DNA of 64,000 nt, from NCBI RefSeq assembly GCF_001477495.1, contig NZ_LDTF01000007.1, positions 248,001 to 312,000 on the forward strand, given 5' to 3'. Every line of letters begins with the position of its first letter. The stretch's first letter is position 1. The DNA is from Sphingomonas yabuuchiae. Its GTDB lineage: Bacteria; Pseudomonadota; Alphaproteobacteria; Sphingomonadales; Sphingomonadaceae. The position numbers were made by a program, and so were the translations under genes. The notes below the pieces were generated by a model. The model worked only from the letters and a program-made list of their open reading frames with translations. It had not been told where the DNA came from and ran no database searches. Positions 33,669 to 44,082 of the stretch are shown one piece after another.

Positions 33669-35696
33669 ATGAAGAGCTTGGCCATCGCCGCGCTGCTCGG
33701 CGCGACCGCGATCACGGGGGCCGTGGCGCTGAACGCGCAGACCAGCCCCGCCGCCTCGAAGGGTCCGACCTATGGGCGGTTCGGCTTCGATGAAAAGGGC
33801 ATGGACAAGTCCGTCCGCCCCGGCGACGATTTCTACGCCTTTGCCAATGGCGAATGGGCGATGACCACCGCCATCCCGGCCGACAAGTCCAGCTATGGCG
33901 CGTTCGACAAGCTCGCCGACCTGTCGCGAGAGCGGACCCACACCATTCTGGAACAGGCCAAGGGGCAGCGGAACCAGATCGGCACCGCCTATGCCACCTA
34001 TCTCGACACCGCCGCGATCGAGGCCAAGGGTCTGGCACCGATCCAGCCCTGGCTGAACCGGATCAAGGGGCTGACCGACAAGTCGGGCTATGCCGCCCTG
34101 CTGGCCGAGGCGGATCGCAACGGCGTGGGCATCCCCTTCGGTTCGGGCGTCGGGCAGGATGCGCGCCAGCCCAATCTCTACACCGTCGGCTTGCGCCAGG
34201 CCGGTCTGGGGATGCCGGACCGTGACTATTACCTGAGCAGCGATCCGAAGATCGCCGCCCAGCGCGCGGCCTATCAGGGGCATCTGTCCAAGATGCTGAC
34301 CATGGCGGGTGAGCCGGATGCCGAGGCACGGGCTCAGGCGGTCGTCGCCTTCGAGACGGAGATCGCCAAGGTCCACTGGACCCGGATCGACAGCCGCGAC
34401 CGGACCAAGACCTATAACAAGATGACGGTCGCCGATCTGGCGAAGAGCGCACCGGGCTTCGACTTCGCGACCTATCTGAAGGGTGTAGGCACGCCGGTCG
34501 ACACATTGGTCGTCGCGCAGCCGACGGCGGTGACGGGCATCGCCGCGCTGATCCAGTCGACGCCGATTGCGGTGTTGAAGGACCAGCTCCTGCTCCGCTC
34601 GCTCGACGAGTTCGCCGATGTCCTGCCCGCCCGATTCGATCGCGAGCAGTTCGCCTTTTACGGCACGGTCCTGTCGGGCACGCCGCAGCAGCAGGAGCGA
34701 TGGAAGCGCGCGGTTGACTTCACGAGCAGCGCGCTCGGCGACGAGGTGAGCAAGGTCTATGTCGCCCGCTATTTCCCGCCCGCGACGAAGCTGGCCGCCG
34801 ATGCGCTGGTCAAGAATGTCCTGGCCGCGATGGGCAAGCGGATCGATCAGCTCGACTGGATGGCACCGGAAACCAAGGCAAAGGCCCATGCCAAGCTGGC
34901 CGCCTTCACGCCCAAGATCGGCTATCCCGATCGCTGGAAGGATTATTCGGGTCTGAAGATCGTCTCCGGCGACGCCTTCGGCAACGCGTTGCGTGCGGCC
35001 CAGTGGCGGCATGAGGACAATATCGGCCATCTCGGCAAGCCGATCCAGCGCTGGGAATGGGGCATGACCCCGATGACGGTGAACGCCTATGCCAATTTCG
35101 GCATGGTCGAGATCGTCTTCCCCGCCGCCATCCTGCAACCGCCCTTCTTCGATCCGAAGGCCGATCCAGCGGTCAATTATGGCGGCATCGGTGCGGTGAT
35201 CGGCCATGAACTCAGCCACCATTTCGACGATCAGGGATCGAAGTTCGACGCGCACGGTCAGCTGACCGACTGGTGGACGGCCAAGGACGTCGCGGCGTTC
35301 AAGGAGCGTACCGGCGCTCTGGTGAAGCAATATGATGCCTATGAGCCTTTGCCCGGCCTGCATGTGAAGGGCGCGCTGACCCTGGGCGAGAATGTCGCCG
35401 ACCTGGCGGGTCTGTCGGTCGCCTATGACGCGTATCACGGGTCGTTGAAGGGCAAGGCGGCGCCGGTGATCGACGGCTTCACCGGCGACCAGCGCTTCTA
35501 CCTGGGCTGGGCACAGGTCTGGCGGCGCAATTACCGCGAGGCGAACCTCCGCAACCGCCTGCTGACCGATCCGCACTCGCCGTCGCAGCAGCGCGCCTGG
35601 GTCGTGCGCAATCTCGACCCCTGGTATGCGGCCTACAGCCCCAAGCCGACCGAGAAGCTGTATCTGACGCCGGAACAGCGCGTCCGGATCTGGTAA
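33669..35696 (+). CDS. M13 (neprilysin-like) zinc metallopeptidase, secreted, copy 2
   Basis: About 675 residues. Signal-type N-terminus MKSLAIAALLGATAITGAVALNAQ, then FGFDEKGMDKSVRPGDDFYAFANGEW. Catalytic HELSHHFDDQG near residue 513, ENVADLAGL, NAYANFGMVEIVFPAAIL and the RVRIW ending, all parallel to copy 1. The two are tandem paralogues with clear divergence, so probably different substrates. The start at 33669 has GGAG six bases upstream; the ATG at 33666 is too close. Confidence 0.93.
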   Translation: MKSLAIAALLGATAITGAVALNAQTSPAASKGPTYGRFGFDEKGMDKSVRPGDDFYAFANGEWAMTTAIPADKSSYGAFDKLADLSRERTHTILEQAKGQRNQIGTAYATYLDTAAIEAKGLAPIQPWLNRIKGLTDKSGYAALLAEADRNGVGIPFGSGVGQDARQPNLYTVGLRQAGLGMPDRDYYLSSDPKIAAQRAAYQGHLSKMLTMAGEPDAEARAQAVVAFETEIAKVHWTRIDSRDRTKTYNKMTVADLAKSAPGFDFATYLKGVGTPVDTLVVAQPTAVTGIAALIQSTPIAVLKDQLLLRSLDEFADVLPARFDREQFAFYGTVLSGTPQQQERWKRAVDFTSSALGDEVSKVYVARYFPPATKLAADALVKNVLAAMGKRIDQLDWMAPETKAKAHAKLAAFTPKIGYPDRWKDYSGLKIVSGDAFGNALRAAQWRHEDNIGHLGKPIQRWEWGMTPMTVNAYANFGMVEIVFPAAILQPPFFDPKADPAVNYGGIGAVIGHELSHHFDDQGSKFDAHGQLTDWWTAKDVAAFKERTGALVKQYDAYEPLPGLHVKGALTLGENVADLAGLSVAYDAYHGSLKGKAAPVIDGFTGDQRFYLGWAQVWRRNYREANLRNRLLTDPHSPSQQRAWVVRNLDPWYAAYSPKPTEKLYLTPEQRVRIW

Positions 35697-35777
35697 TCGG
35701 CACCCGCTTCCCGGCATGGGGCGTCCGTCCGAGGGATCGGGCTTGACCATGCCGGGTTGCCGGATGATGGGTTGCCG

Positions 35778-38198
35778 ATGGCGATCGCGTCCCTCGATAG
35801 ATTTCACCCCGCCCGCGTCGCGGCCGCCGTGTCGATCGCGAGCGGCGTGGGCGCGGCCGCCTTGTTGTTCGTGGCGATCCGCAGCTGGGTCGTCGCGGCG
35901 GGGTTTCTGGCGACCGCGCTGCTGGCCTTTGGCGTCATCCTGGTCTGGCGTATCCTGACCCCCAAGGTCGAACATAGCCGACGCAGCGTCGACTGGGATT
36001 TCGCGCGGGTCGTGGCGGATGCCAGCGTGGACGCGATTGCCGTTACCGACCGAGCCGGACGGCTGGTGTGCGCCAATGACGCCTATGCCTCGCTCTTCCC
36101 GACGATGCCGACTCCGCCAGGTGTGCCGCTCGACGCGACGTCGGTGGAAACGCTGGCGGAGGCGGGGCGGACCGCCTGGCGTGACGGGCTGGGCCGGGCG
36201 GACCGGATCGCGTTGATGGGCACCGAATTGTCGGTTCTGATCACGCGCGCGGGCGACGAGGCTGACCTGCTGGTCTGGCGCTTCGCGATCGCCGAGGAAC
36301 AGGACTTGGCCGAGACGGCCGAGCGGCTGATCGGCGGCATCCATGGCGACCGGTTGGGCACGGCGGGCATCATGGCCGCGCTGATCGCCCCTGATGGTCG
36401 CGTCCGCGCCGCCAACCGGGTGCTGTGCGCGCGGGCAATGGGCGGGGACATGATGTCGATCGTCGGTCGCGACTTCGCGACCTTCCTGGCGCATGATCCG
36501 GGCGGGCAGGTCCGCTTCGCCGCCGAACTGGCGAAGGGCGAAGGAAAGCCCCTGCGCATCCTGCAAATTCCGTTCGTCGAGGGGGAGGGGGCGCCGATGC
36601 TGGTCGCGCTGCTCGACGAGGAAGAACAACTGATCGCCCCCGCAGGCACGAGCGCGGGCAGCCATGTCCGAGGCCTTGTCTCGCTGATGCCCTTCGGGAT
36701 CGCGCTGGTCGACCGCGACGGGCGCTTCATCCAGATGAACTCGGCCTTCATGCGCGCCGCCGGGGTCAACGGCACCGCGCCGCCGCTCTATCCTGGTGAC
36801 CTGGTGGTGCGGGAGGACAAGGCCGCGGTCGCTGACGCGATCCGGCGCTTTGCCAGCGGGGCGACGCATTCTGCCGACATGGCGGTGCGGCTGAAGGATC
36901 ATCCCGAAGAACCGGTCGCGCTGACCATAGCGGGCGCGCGTGGCCTCGGCGAAGCGGCGGTACTGCTCAGCCTGAAGGACAATTCGGAGGAAAGCCGCCT
37001 GAAACGCGAAGTCGCGCAGGCGACCAAGATGCAGGCGGTCGGTCAGCTGGCGGGCGGCGTCGCGCACGACTTCAACAACATCCTGACCGCGATCATCGGG
37101 CATTGCGACCTGATGCTGATGCGCCACTCGCCCGGCGACAGCGACTATGACGATATCCAGCAGATCCGCACCAACTCCAACCGTGCCGCCAGCCTGACCC
37201 GCCAGCTGCTCGCCTTCTCTCGCCAGCAGACGCTGCGGCCGCAGATCCTGCAACTGCCCGATGTCGTGTCGGAGGTGTCGAACCTCCTCAAGCGGCTGCT
37301 CGGAGAGCGGGTGCGGCTGGATGTCAGCCATGGCCGCAATCTGGGCCCGGTCCGCGCCGATCCGGGGCAGTTGGAGCAGGTGGTCGTCAACCTCGCGGTC
37401 AATGCGCGCGATGCGATCCTGGAGAACGAACCGGCGGGCGGCGGCATCCTGACCATCCAGACGCGCGCCGTGTCGATGGCCGATGCGCGCGCGCTCAACA
37501 ACGATATCCTGCCCGCCGCCGATTACACCGCGCTGATCATGAGCGACAACGGCACCGGCATCCCGCCCGAGATTCTGGGCAAGATCTTCGAGCCTTTCTT
37601 CACGACCAAGGAACTGGGCAAGGGAACCGGCCTGGGCCTGTCGACGGTGTACGGTATCATCAAGCAGTCGGGCGGCTATATCTTCGCCGACTCGCCGCCG
37701 GGGGGCGGGGCGAAATTCTCGATCTACCTGCCGGTCCATGCCGCCCCGGCCGTCTCCCCGACCAAGGCCAGCCCGACCAAGGCCCCGACCAAGGTCACGA
37801 CCCCCTGGGGCTCGGGGACGATCCTGCTGGTCGAGGACGAGGATATGGTCCGCGCCGTCGCCGAACGTGCGCTGTCGCGACAGGGCTATACCGTCATCTC
37901 GGCCGAGAATGGCGAGGCGGCGCTGGAGATGCTCGACAAGCATGGCAAGCCCGACCTGCTGATCTCCGACGTGGTCATGCCGACGATGGACGGGCCGACC
38001 ATGGTCGGGCTGGTCCGCAAACGCTATCCCGACCTCGCGGTGCTGTTCATGTCGGGCTATGCCGAGGAACAGCTGCGCAAGTCGATCACGCTGCCCAATG
38101 TCGGCTTCCTGCCCAAGCCCTTCTCAGTCCAGCAACTGGCCGAGGCGACACAGGCGGCGCTGACGCAAGGGACCGGGCAGGGGCCGGACCGCAACTAG
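35778..38198 (+). CDS. cckA: Hybrid sensor histidine kinase CckA
   Basis: About 806 residues. Two membrane helices near the N-terminus (VAAAVSIASGVGAAALLFVAI, AAGFLATALLAFGVILVW), then PAS-like regions, a HisKA helix with the His near residue 430 (GGVAHDFNNILTAIIGHCDL), HATPase with NLAVNARDAI and DNGTGIP, and a C-terminal receiver domain with phospho-Asp near residue 731 (LISDVVMPTMDG). The layout is that of CckA, the CtrA/CpdR phosphorelay kinase. The ATG at 35778 is preferred over a TTG at 35757. A lone receiver gene follows. Confidence 0.92.
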   Translation: MAIASLDRFHPARVAAAVSIASGVGAAALLFVAIRSWVVAAGFLATALLAFGVILVWRILTPKVEHSRRSVDWDFARVVADASVDAIAVTDRAGRLVCANDAYASLFPTMPTPPGVPLDATSVETLAEAGRTAWRDGLGRADRIALMGTELSVLITRAGDEADLLVWRFAIAEEQDLAETAERLIGGIHGDRLGTAGIMAALIAPDGRVRAANRVLCARAMGGDMMSIVGRDFATFLAHDPGGQVRFAAELAKGEGKPLRILQIPFVEGEGAPMLVALLDEEEQLIAPAGTSAGSHVRGLVSLMPFGIALVDRDGRFIQMNSAFMRAAGVNGTAPPLYPGDLVVREDKAAVADAIRRFASGATHSADMAVRLKDHPEEPVALTIAGARGLGEAAVLLSLKDNSEESRLKREVAQATKMQAVGQLAGGVAHDFNNILTAIIGHCDLMLMRHSPGDSDYDDIQQIRTNSNRAASLTRQLLAFSRQQTLRPQILQLPDVVSEVSNLLKRLLGERVRLDVSHGRNLGPVRADPGQLEQVVVNLAVNARDAILENEPAGGGILTIQTRAVSMADARALNNDILPAADYTALIMSDNGTGIPPEILGKIFEPFFTTKELGKGTGLGLSTVYGIIKQSGGYIFADSPPGGGAKFSIYLPVHAAPAVSPTKASPTKAPTKVTTPWGSGTILLVEDEDMVRAVAERALSRQGYTVISAENGEAALEMLDKHGKPDLLISDVVMPTMDGPTMVGLVRKRYPDLAVLFMSGYAEEQLRKSITLPNVGFLPKPFSVQQLAEATQAALTQGTGQGPDRN

Positions 38199-38225
38199 CG
38201 GCTGGCGCGGGGCGCAAAGCATGGT

Positions 38226-38588
38226 ATGGCGATGACGATGACAGAGCCCGTGCAGATCCTCATCGTCGAGGACGAACCCCTGATCGCCATGATGCTCGAG
38301 GATTTCCTGGACGTCCTCGACAAACAGGTCGCGGGCACCGTGGACAGCGTCGATGACGCACTGGCGCGGGTGGCGGAGGGCGGTATCGACGCCGCCATTC
38401 TCGACGTCAACCTGCGGGGCGGCCAGAAGAGCACCCCCGTCGCTGAAGCGTTGGCTGAGCGTGGCGTGCCGTTCGTGTTCGCCACCGGCGGCGCGGACGA
38501 TGCGGTGGACGAGCGGTTCCGCGACCGTCCCCGTCTGCAAAAGCCGTTCACCATGGACGGGGTGGCGAAAGCATTGGGTTCGCTCTGA
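38226..38588 (+). CDS. Single-domain response regulator
   Basis: About 120 residues, only a receiver domain: ILIVEDEPLIAMMLEDFLD, AAILDVNLRGG with the phospho-Asp, FATGG and the conserved Lys in LQKPFTM. It has no output domain, so it may pass or sink phosphate. It is encoded 27 bases after cckA, so CckA or another kinase could be the partner, which is inference. Confidence 0.88.
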   Translation: MAMTMTEPVQILIVEDEPLIAMMLEDFLDVLDKQVAGTVDSVDDALARVAEGGIDAAILDVNLRGGQKSTPVAEALAERGVPFVFATGGADDAVDERFRDRPRLQKPFTMDGVAKALGSL

Positions 38589-38676
38589 CCGGCTGACGCC
38601 TGCAAACGCCCGAGAATATCGGTCGTTGCGAAATTTGCTTGCGTATGAGGGCCGTCTGGCGACATAGGCCTGCGCC

Positions 38677-40398
38677 ATGACACGCCAATTCGACAAGTCT
38701 CGCCTGCCGTCCCGCCACGTTTCCGTCGGCCCGGAGCGCGCACCCCATCGCAGCTATTATTATGCGATGGGCATCCAGGAAGCAGATATCGCCAAGCCCT
38801 TCGTCGCGCTGGCGAGTGCGGGCAACAACTCGGCCCCCTGCAACACCACCCTCGATGCGCAGGCCGACGCCGCGCAGGCGGGGGTCATTCGCGGCGGCGG
38901 CATGCCGCGCCGCTTCAACACCATCACCGTGACCGACGGCATCGCGATGGGCCATCAGGGCATGAAGTCCTCGCTGGTCAGCCGCGAAGTCATCGCCGAT
39001 TCGGTCGAATTGTCGGTGCGCGGCCATTGCTATGACGCGCTGGTCGGCTTTGCGGGGTGCGACAAGTCGCTGCCGGGCATGATGATGTCGATGCTGCGCC
39101 TGAACGTGCCGTCGATCTTCGTCTATGGCGGCTCGATCCTGCCCGGCCGTCATCATGACCGCGACGTGACCGTGGTCGACGTGTTCGAGGCGGTGGGCCA
39201 GCATGCGGCGGGCAACTGCCCGCTTCACGACCTGATCGCGCTGGAAAAGGTCGCGTGCCCCGGTCACGGGGCGTGCGGGGGCCAGTTCACCGCCAACACC
39301 ATGGCCTGCGTCGGTGAGGCGATCGGCCTGTCGCTGCCGAACAGCAACATGATGCCCGCGCCCTTCCTCGACCGCCACGGCATCGCCGAGGCGGCGGGCG
39401 AGCAGGTGATGGAGCTGATCGCCCGGAACATCCGTCCGCGCGACATCTGCACCCGTGAGGCGTTCGAGAATGCCGCGCGCGTCGTTGCGGCGACCGGTGG
39501 CTCGACCAATGCCGGGCTTCATTTGCCCGCGATGGCGAATGAGGCGGGGATCGACTTCGACCTGTTTGACGTGGCCGACATCTTCAAGACCACGCCTTAT
39601 ATCGCCGACCTGAAGCCCGGCGGCCGCTACGTCGCCAAGGATATGTATGAGGCGGGCGGTGTCTATATGCTGATGAAGACGCTGCTGGCGGGCGGGTTCC
39701 TGCACGGCGACTGCATCACCGTGACCGGCAAGACGCTGGCCGAGAATATTGACGAGGTCACCTGGAACCCGGACCAGAAGGTCATCTACGATGTGAAGAC
39801 CCCGCTCAGCCCGACCGGCGGCGTGGTCGGCCTGCGCGGGTCGCTGGCGCCCGAGGGGGCGATCGTGAAGGTGGCGGGCATGAAGCGCCTCCAGTTCGAG
39901 GGCACCGCCAAGGTCTTCGACTGCGAGGAAGAGGCCTTCGCCGCCGTCGAAGCGCGCGCCATCACCGAGGGCACCGTGGTCGTTATCCGCTATGAGGGGC
40001 CGAAGGGCGGTCCGGGGATGCGCGAGATGCTGTCGACCACCGCCGCGCTTTACGGGCAAGGGCTGGGCGAGAAGGTGGCGCTGATCACTGACGGTCGTTT
40101 CTCGGGCGGGACGCGCGGATTCTGCATCGGCCATGTCGGTCCCGAAGCGGCCGATGGCGGCCCGATCGCGCTGGTCGAGAATGGCGATACGATCCGGATC
40201 GACGCCGAGGCGGGCACGATCGACCTGCTGGTCGAGCCTGCCGTACTGGACGAGCGTCGCGCGCGCTGGGCTCCGCGCGTAAACGATTATCAGGCGGGTG
40301 TGTTGTGGCGCTATGCCCAGAATGTCGGCCCCGCGCATCAGGGCGCGGTCACGCACCCCGGCGCCAAGTCCGAGCGCCATGTCTATGCGGATATCTGA
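38677..40398 (+). CDS. ilvD: Dihydroxy-acid dehydratase
   Basis: About 573 residues with the family Cys ligands in [16 protein letters not shown] and CPGHGACGG, the [12 protein letters not shown] block and [22 protein letters not shown] near the end. Iron-sulfur enzyme of valine/isoleucine synthesis. Its end overlaps a small lipoprotein gene by 20 bases, so the following genes are probably cotranscribed. Confidence 0.96.
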   Translation: MTRQFDKSRLPSRHVSVGPERAPHRSYYYAMGIQEADIAKPFVALASAGNNSAPCNTTLDAQADAAQAGVIRGGGMPRRFNTITVTDGIAMGHQGMKSSLVSREVIADSVELSVRGHCYDALVGFAGCDKSLPGMMMSMLRLNVPSIFVYGGSILPGRHHDRDVTVVDVFEAVGQHAAGNCPLHDLIALEKVACPGHGACGGQFTANTMACVGEAIGLSLPNSNMMPAPFLDRHGIAEAAGEQVMELIARNIRPRDICTREAFENAARVVAATGGSTNAGLHLPAMANEAGIDFDLFDVADIFKTTPYIADLKPGGRYVAKDMYEAGGVYMLMKTLLAGGFLHGDCITVTGKTLAENIDEVTWNPDQKVIYDVKTPLSPTGGVVGLRGSLAPEGAIVKVAGMKRLQFEGTAKVFDCEEEAFAAVEARAITEGTVVVIRYEGPKGGPGMREMLSTTAALYGQGLGEKVALITDGRFSGGTRGFCIGHVGPEAADGGPIALVENGDTIRIDAEAGTIDLLVEPAVLDERRARWAPRVNDYQAGVLWRYAQNVGPAHQGAVTHPGAKSERHVYADI

Positions 40399-40771
40399 TC
40401 CACGATGGCTGGTCGGCGCCCTGGCGCTGGCCGGCTGCTCGGGGGGGCAGGAAGAACGGCAGGCGGCGGCGCAGAACGGCCCCGCCGCCGAACAGAAACC
40501 CGGCCTGACCATCCAATGCGCGCTGGCGGGGGCACAGGCCTTTGCCAGCGATTGTACGGTGGAACAGTCGGGCGCGGGAGGCGCGGTCATGCTGACCGTC
40601 CGGCATCCCGATGGCGGATTTCGGCGGCTTCGAGTGACGCATGACGGACGCGGCGTGGACGTCGCGGACGGTGCCCAGCCCGCATCGGTCACGATGGTCG
40701 GGGACCGGACCATCGAGATAGCGATCGGCGGCGACCGCTATCGGCTGCCAGCTGCGGCGGGCGCACAGTGA
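40379..40771 (+). CDS. Small putative lipoprotein
   Basis: About 130 residues. [23 protein letters not shown] has a hydrophobic stretch with lipobox-like LALAGC, then an Ala/Gln-rich linker and a beta-rich domain ([37 protein letters not shown]). Overlaps ilvD at its start and the GTG of the next gene at its end (GTGA). No family recognised. Confidence 0.78.
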   Translation: MSMRISDPRWLVGALALAGCSGGQEERQAAAQNGPAAEQKPGLTIQCALAGAQAFASDCTVEQSGAGGAVMLTVRHPDGGFRRLRVTHDGRGVDVADGAQPASVTMVGDRTIEIAIGGDRYRLPAAAGAQ

Positions 40772-42150
40772 TTCCGATCGATGGCCTTCCCGTCCTGACT
40801 GCGGCCGAGATCCGGGCGGCGGAACAGGCGGCGATGGTCGGCGATGTGACCGAGGCGACCCTGATGGATCGCGCCGGGTCCGCCATCGCGCAGGCGGCGG
40901 CCCGATTGGCCGCCGGGCGCGAAATGCTGGTGCTATGCGGCCCGGGCAACAATGGCGGCGATGGCTATATTGCGGCGGCGGCGCTCAAGCGACAGGGCTT
41001 GGCGGTACGGGTGGCTGCCAGCGAAGCGCCGCGCAGTGCCGGGGCCAGGCGGGCTGCCGAAATTTGGGGCGGCGCGGTCGAATCGCTGAATGGTGCGGAG
41101 GCCGCACCCGTCCTGGTCGATGCCATCTTCGGAACGGGTCTATCGCGGCCGCCTTCTGGCGAAGTGCAGGATGCGTTGATCCGGCTTGCCGGAGCGGCTT
41201 GGCTGAGGATCGCGGTCGACTTGCCCACCGGGATCGCGACCGACAATGGCAAGGCGCTGGGCAAGGTACCACAGTTTGACGTTACGCTTGCGCTGGGGGC
41301 GGTGAAGCTGTCGCATCTCCTGCAACCGGCCGCCAGCGTCATGGGCGAGGTGCGCTTGCTGGATATCGGCGTCGCTACGCGATCGCACGCCCGCACCCTG
41401 ACACGACCGAACTTGCCTGAGCCGGATGCGAACTCGCACAAATACAACCGTGGCATGGTTGCCGTCGTCGCGGGCAGCATGTCGGGCGCTTCGGAACTGG
41501 CGGCGCTCGCCGCCTTGCGAGCAGGAGCAGGCTATGTGCTCCACCTAGCATCGGCGGAAGTATCCGGCTCGGCCGCTCCGCACGCCATCGTGCGCCGACC
41601 CTATACCGCAGACGCGTTGGGTGAAGATCGGATCGGCGCGATCGTGATCGGTCCCGGCCTGGGGCGGCACGACGACGCTTCGACGCGGCTGAGGGCGGCG
41701 CTCGTCACTGGACGGCCACTCGTCATCGACGGTGACGCGCTGCGGCTGATCGAGCTGGAAATGATTGCCAAGCATGACGGCCCCAAGATCCTCACCCCAC
41801 ATGGTGGCGAGTTCACCCATCTGTTCGGCGAGGTGACCGGCGACAAACTCAGCGCCACGCGCCGCGCCGCCCGGCAAAGCGGAGCCGTCGTCGCCCACAA
41901 GGGGGCGGATACCGTCATCGCCGCCCCCGATGGCCGTGCGATCCTCTGCCCGGAGGCCAGCCCCTGGCTTTCCACCGCAGGCACCGGCGATGTGCTGGCC
42001 GGAGCCACGGCCGCAATGCTGGCGGCGGGGCTCGAACCGCTGGCGGCGGCGGAGGCGGGGGTCTGGCTCCATGCCCAGGCCGCACGACGCTTGGGCAAGG
42101 CTTTCATCGCGGACGACTTGGCAGACGCGCTTTCCGCCGTCAGAGGCTGA
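40768..42150 (+). CDS. nnrD: Bifunctional NAD(P)H-hydrate epimerase / dehydratase
   Basis: About 460 residues, GTG start. N-terminal YjeF epimerase domain (PVLTAAEIRAAEQAAM, CGPGNNGGDGYIAAAAL, DAIFGTGLSRP, VDLPTGIATDNG) and C-terminal carbohydrate-kinase-like dehydratase (IVIGPGLGRHD, ILTPHGGEF, STAGTGDVLAGATAAML). It repairs hydrated NAD(P)H. The same operon carries an RNA methyltransferase next. Confidence 0.93.
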   Translation: MIPIDGLPVLTAAEIRAAEQAAMVGDVTEATLMDRAGSAIAQAAARLAAGREMLVLCGPGNNGGDGYIAAAALKRQGLAVRVAASEAPRSAGARRAAEIWGGAVESLNGAEAAPVLVDAIFGTGLSRPPSGEVQDALIRLAGAAWLRIAVDLPTGIATDNGKALGKVPQFDVTLALGAVKLSHLLQPAASVMGEVRLLDIGVATRSHARTLTRPNLPEPDANSHKYNRGMVAVVAGSMSGASELAALAALRAGAGYVLHLASAEVSGSAAPHAIVRRPYTADALGEDRIGAIVIGPGLGRHDDASTRLRAALVTGRPLVIDGDALRLIELEMIAKHDGPKILTPHGGEFTHLFGEVTGDKLSATRRAARQSGAVVAHKGADTVIAAPDGRAILCPEASPWLSTAGTGDVLAGATAAMLAAGLEPLAAAEAGVWLHAQAARRLGKAFIADDLADALSAVRG

Positions 42151-42154
42151 TCGC

Positions 42155-43351
42155 ATGAGCGATACCATCATCCGCGTCGCCGCCCGGGGCGACGGCGTGA
42201 CCGCGACCGGCCGCCACGCTGCCTTTGCCGCACCCGGCGATACCCTGTCGGCCGACGGCACCGTCATGCCCGGTCCGCATCACCAGACGCCGCCCTGCGG
42301 CCACTTCCCGCGCTGCGGCGGGTGCCAGCTCCAGCATCTGGACGACGAAAGCTATGCCGGGTTCGTCACCGACCGCATCGCCTCCGCGCTCGACGCGCAG
42401 GGCCTGACCGCGCCGCTGCGCCCCGCGCATTGCTCGCCCTCGCACAGCCGCCGTCGCGCGACCCTCCATGCCGAGGCGAAGGGTGGGCGCGTGATGATCG
42501 GCTTTTCAGAGGAAAAGAGCCACGCCATCGTCGATATGGCCGAATGCCATATCCTGCACCCCACGCTGTTCGCGCTGGTCGCCCCGCTTCGCGCGCTGCT
42601 CCAGCGACTGGGGTTCAAGCGGCGTGGCGACGTGCATCTGGCGCTGGCTGATCAGGGGGCGGACATCCTCGTCACCAGTTTCTCGCCCGACGGGCTGGAA
42701 GCGGCCGAGACGATCATCGCCTTCTGCCAGCGGCATGACGTTGCGCGGTTTTCGGTCGATGACGGGCTGGGCGCGGAAACCCGCTGGGAGCCGGAGCCGG
42801 TGACGATCACCCTGGGTGGCGTCGGCGTGCCTTTGCCGCCGGGGGCCTTTCTTCAGGCAACTGCCGATGGCGAGGCGGCTCTGGTCGCCGCCGTGCGTGA
42901 GGCGGTGGGCAATCCCCGCACCACCGCGGACCTGTTCGCCGGGCTCGGCACCTTCGCGCTCGCGCTGCCGGGCAAGGTCTATGCCGCCGAGGGCGCGCGC
43001 GACGCGATCCTGTCGCTGAAGGGCGCGGCCAATGGTGCGGGGCGTATGGTCTTTGCCGAGCATCGCGATCTGTACCGCCGACCGCTGACCAAGGCGGAAC
43101 TGGACCGGTTCGACGCGATCGTCCTCGATCCGCCGCGTGCAGGCGCGCGGGATCAGGCCGACGCGCTGGCCAGCGCCGAGGTGCGGGCCGTCGCCTATGT
43201 CTCGTGCAATCCGTCCAGCTTTGCGCGCGATGCGAAGGCGATGGTCGATCAGGGGTGGCAGCTCGACTGGGTACAGCCGGTGGGCCAGTTCCGCTGGTCG
43301 ACCCATGTCGAGCTGGCCGCCCGTTTCTCGCGTCAGCCTTCGTCCGGGTAA
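42155..43351 (+). CDS. RlmD/RumA-like 23S rRNA (uracil-5-)-methyltransferase
   Basis: About 398 residues. N-terminal Fe-S Cys set [15 protein letters not shown] with a later AECHILHP Cys, [13 protein letters not shown] beta part, [14 protein letters not shown] loop, [12 protein letters not shown] motif and catalytic Cys in [12 protein letters not shown]. Compact type without a clear TRAM domain. Start at ATG 42155, four bases after the previous stop. Converges with truA and overlaps its end by 19 bases. Confidence 0.88.
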   Translation: MSDTIIRVAARGDGVTATGRHAAFAAPGDTLSADGTVMPGPHHQTPPCGHFPRCGGCQLQHLDDESYAGFVTDRIASALDAQGLTAPLRPAHCSPSHSRRRATLHAEAKGGRVMIGFSEEKSHAIVDMAECHILHPTLFALVAPLRALLQRLGFKRRGDVHLALADQGADILVTSFSPDGLEAAETIIAFCQRHDVARFSVDDGLGAETRWEPEPVTITLGGVGVPLPPGAFLQATADGEAALVAAVREAVGNPRTTADLFAGLGTFALALPGKVYAAEGARDAILSLKGAANGAGRMVFAEHRDLYRRPLTKAELDRFDAIVLDPPRAGARDQADALASAEVRAVAYVSCNPSSFARDAKAMVDQGWQLDWVQPVGQFRWSTHVELAARFSRQPSSG

Positions 43352-44082
43352 TCCGCCGCCACGAAGAACAGCCCGTCCGACGGCGCGTTCAGCCCCAGCT
43401 GCGCGCGGTCGCGGGCGTTCAGCGCCGCTTCCACATCGTCGGGTGACCAGCGGCCCATGCCGACCAGCGCCAGGCATCCGACCATCGACCGCACCTGATG
43501 ATGCAGGAAGGAGCGCGCGGCGGCCCGGATGAACACCCGCGCCCCGACCCGTTCGACCGACAATAGGTCGAGCGTCCGCACCGGGCTGTCCGCTTGGCAG
43601 TGAACCGATCGGAAGGTCGTGAAATCATGCCGCCCGACGAGCCGCCCGGCGGCGTCCGCCATGGCGGCTTCGTCGAGCGGCTGCGGCACCTGCCACGCCA
43701 ATCCGGCTTCATGGGTCAGCGGCGCGCGGCGGTTGACGATACGATATTCATAGGATCGCCGGATGCATGAGAAGCGCGCGTGCCAGTCGTCCGGCACCGT
43801 CACGCAATCGAGTACGGCGACCGGGTTCGGCCGGATCCGCGCGTTGATCGCCTCCATCAGGCGGAAGGGCGCGATGTCCTTTGCGATGTCCACATGCGCG
43901 CGCATGGCGAGGCCGTGTACGCCCGCATCGGTACGGCCTGCCGCATGGACGGCAGTGCGCTCGCCGGTGACGGCATGGACGGCATCCTCCAGCGCCTGCT
44001 GAACGCTGGGGCCATGCGACTGGCGCTGCCAGCCCATGAAGGGCCGTCCGTCGAATTCGACCGTCAGCGCAAATCGCGTCAA
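43333..44082 (-). CDS. truA: tRNA pseudouridine(38-40) synthase
   Basis: About 249 residues. [13 protein letters not shown] near the start, [10 protein letters not shown] with the catalytic Asp, [23 protein letters not shown] and the [10 protein letters not shown] ending. Leftward, coupled by a four-base overlap to fmt upstream. Confidence 0.95.
   Translation of the reverse strand: MTRFALTVEFDGRPFMGWQRQSHGPSVQQALEDAVHAVTGERTAVHAAGRTDAGVHGLAMRAHVDIAKDIAPFRLMEAINARIRPNPVAVLDCVTVPDDWHARFSCIRRSYEYRIVNRRAPLTHEAGLAWQVPQPLDEAAMADAAGRLVGRHDFTTFRSVHCQADSPVRTLDLLSVERVGARVFIRAAARSFLHHQVRSMVGCLALVGMGRWSPDDVEAALNARDRAQLGLNAPSDGLFFVAADYPDEG

Noticed and set aside
31374-37943. A 2189-codon open frame on the minus strand across both M13 genes and cckA
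   Set aside because: It is antisense to three well-supported genes, its protein is His/Arg/Gly/Asp-rich without domains, and long open antisense frames are expected at this GC content and codon bias.
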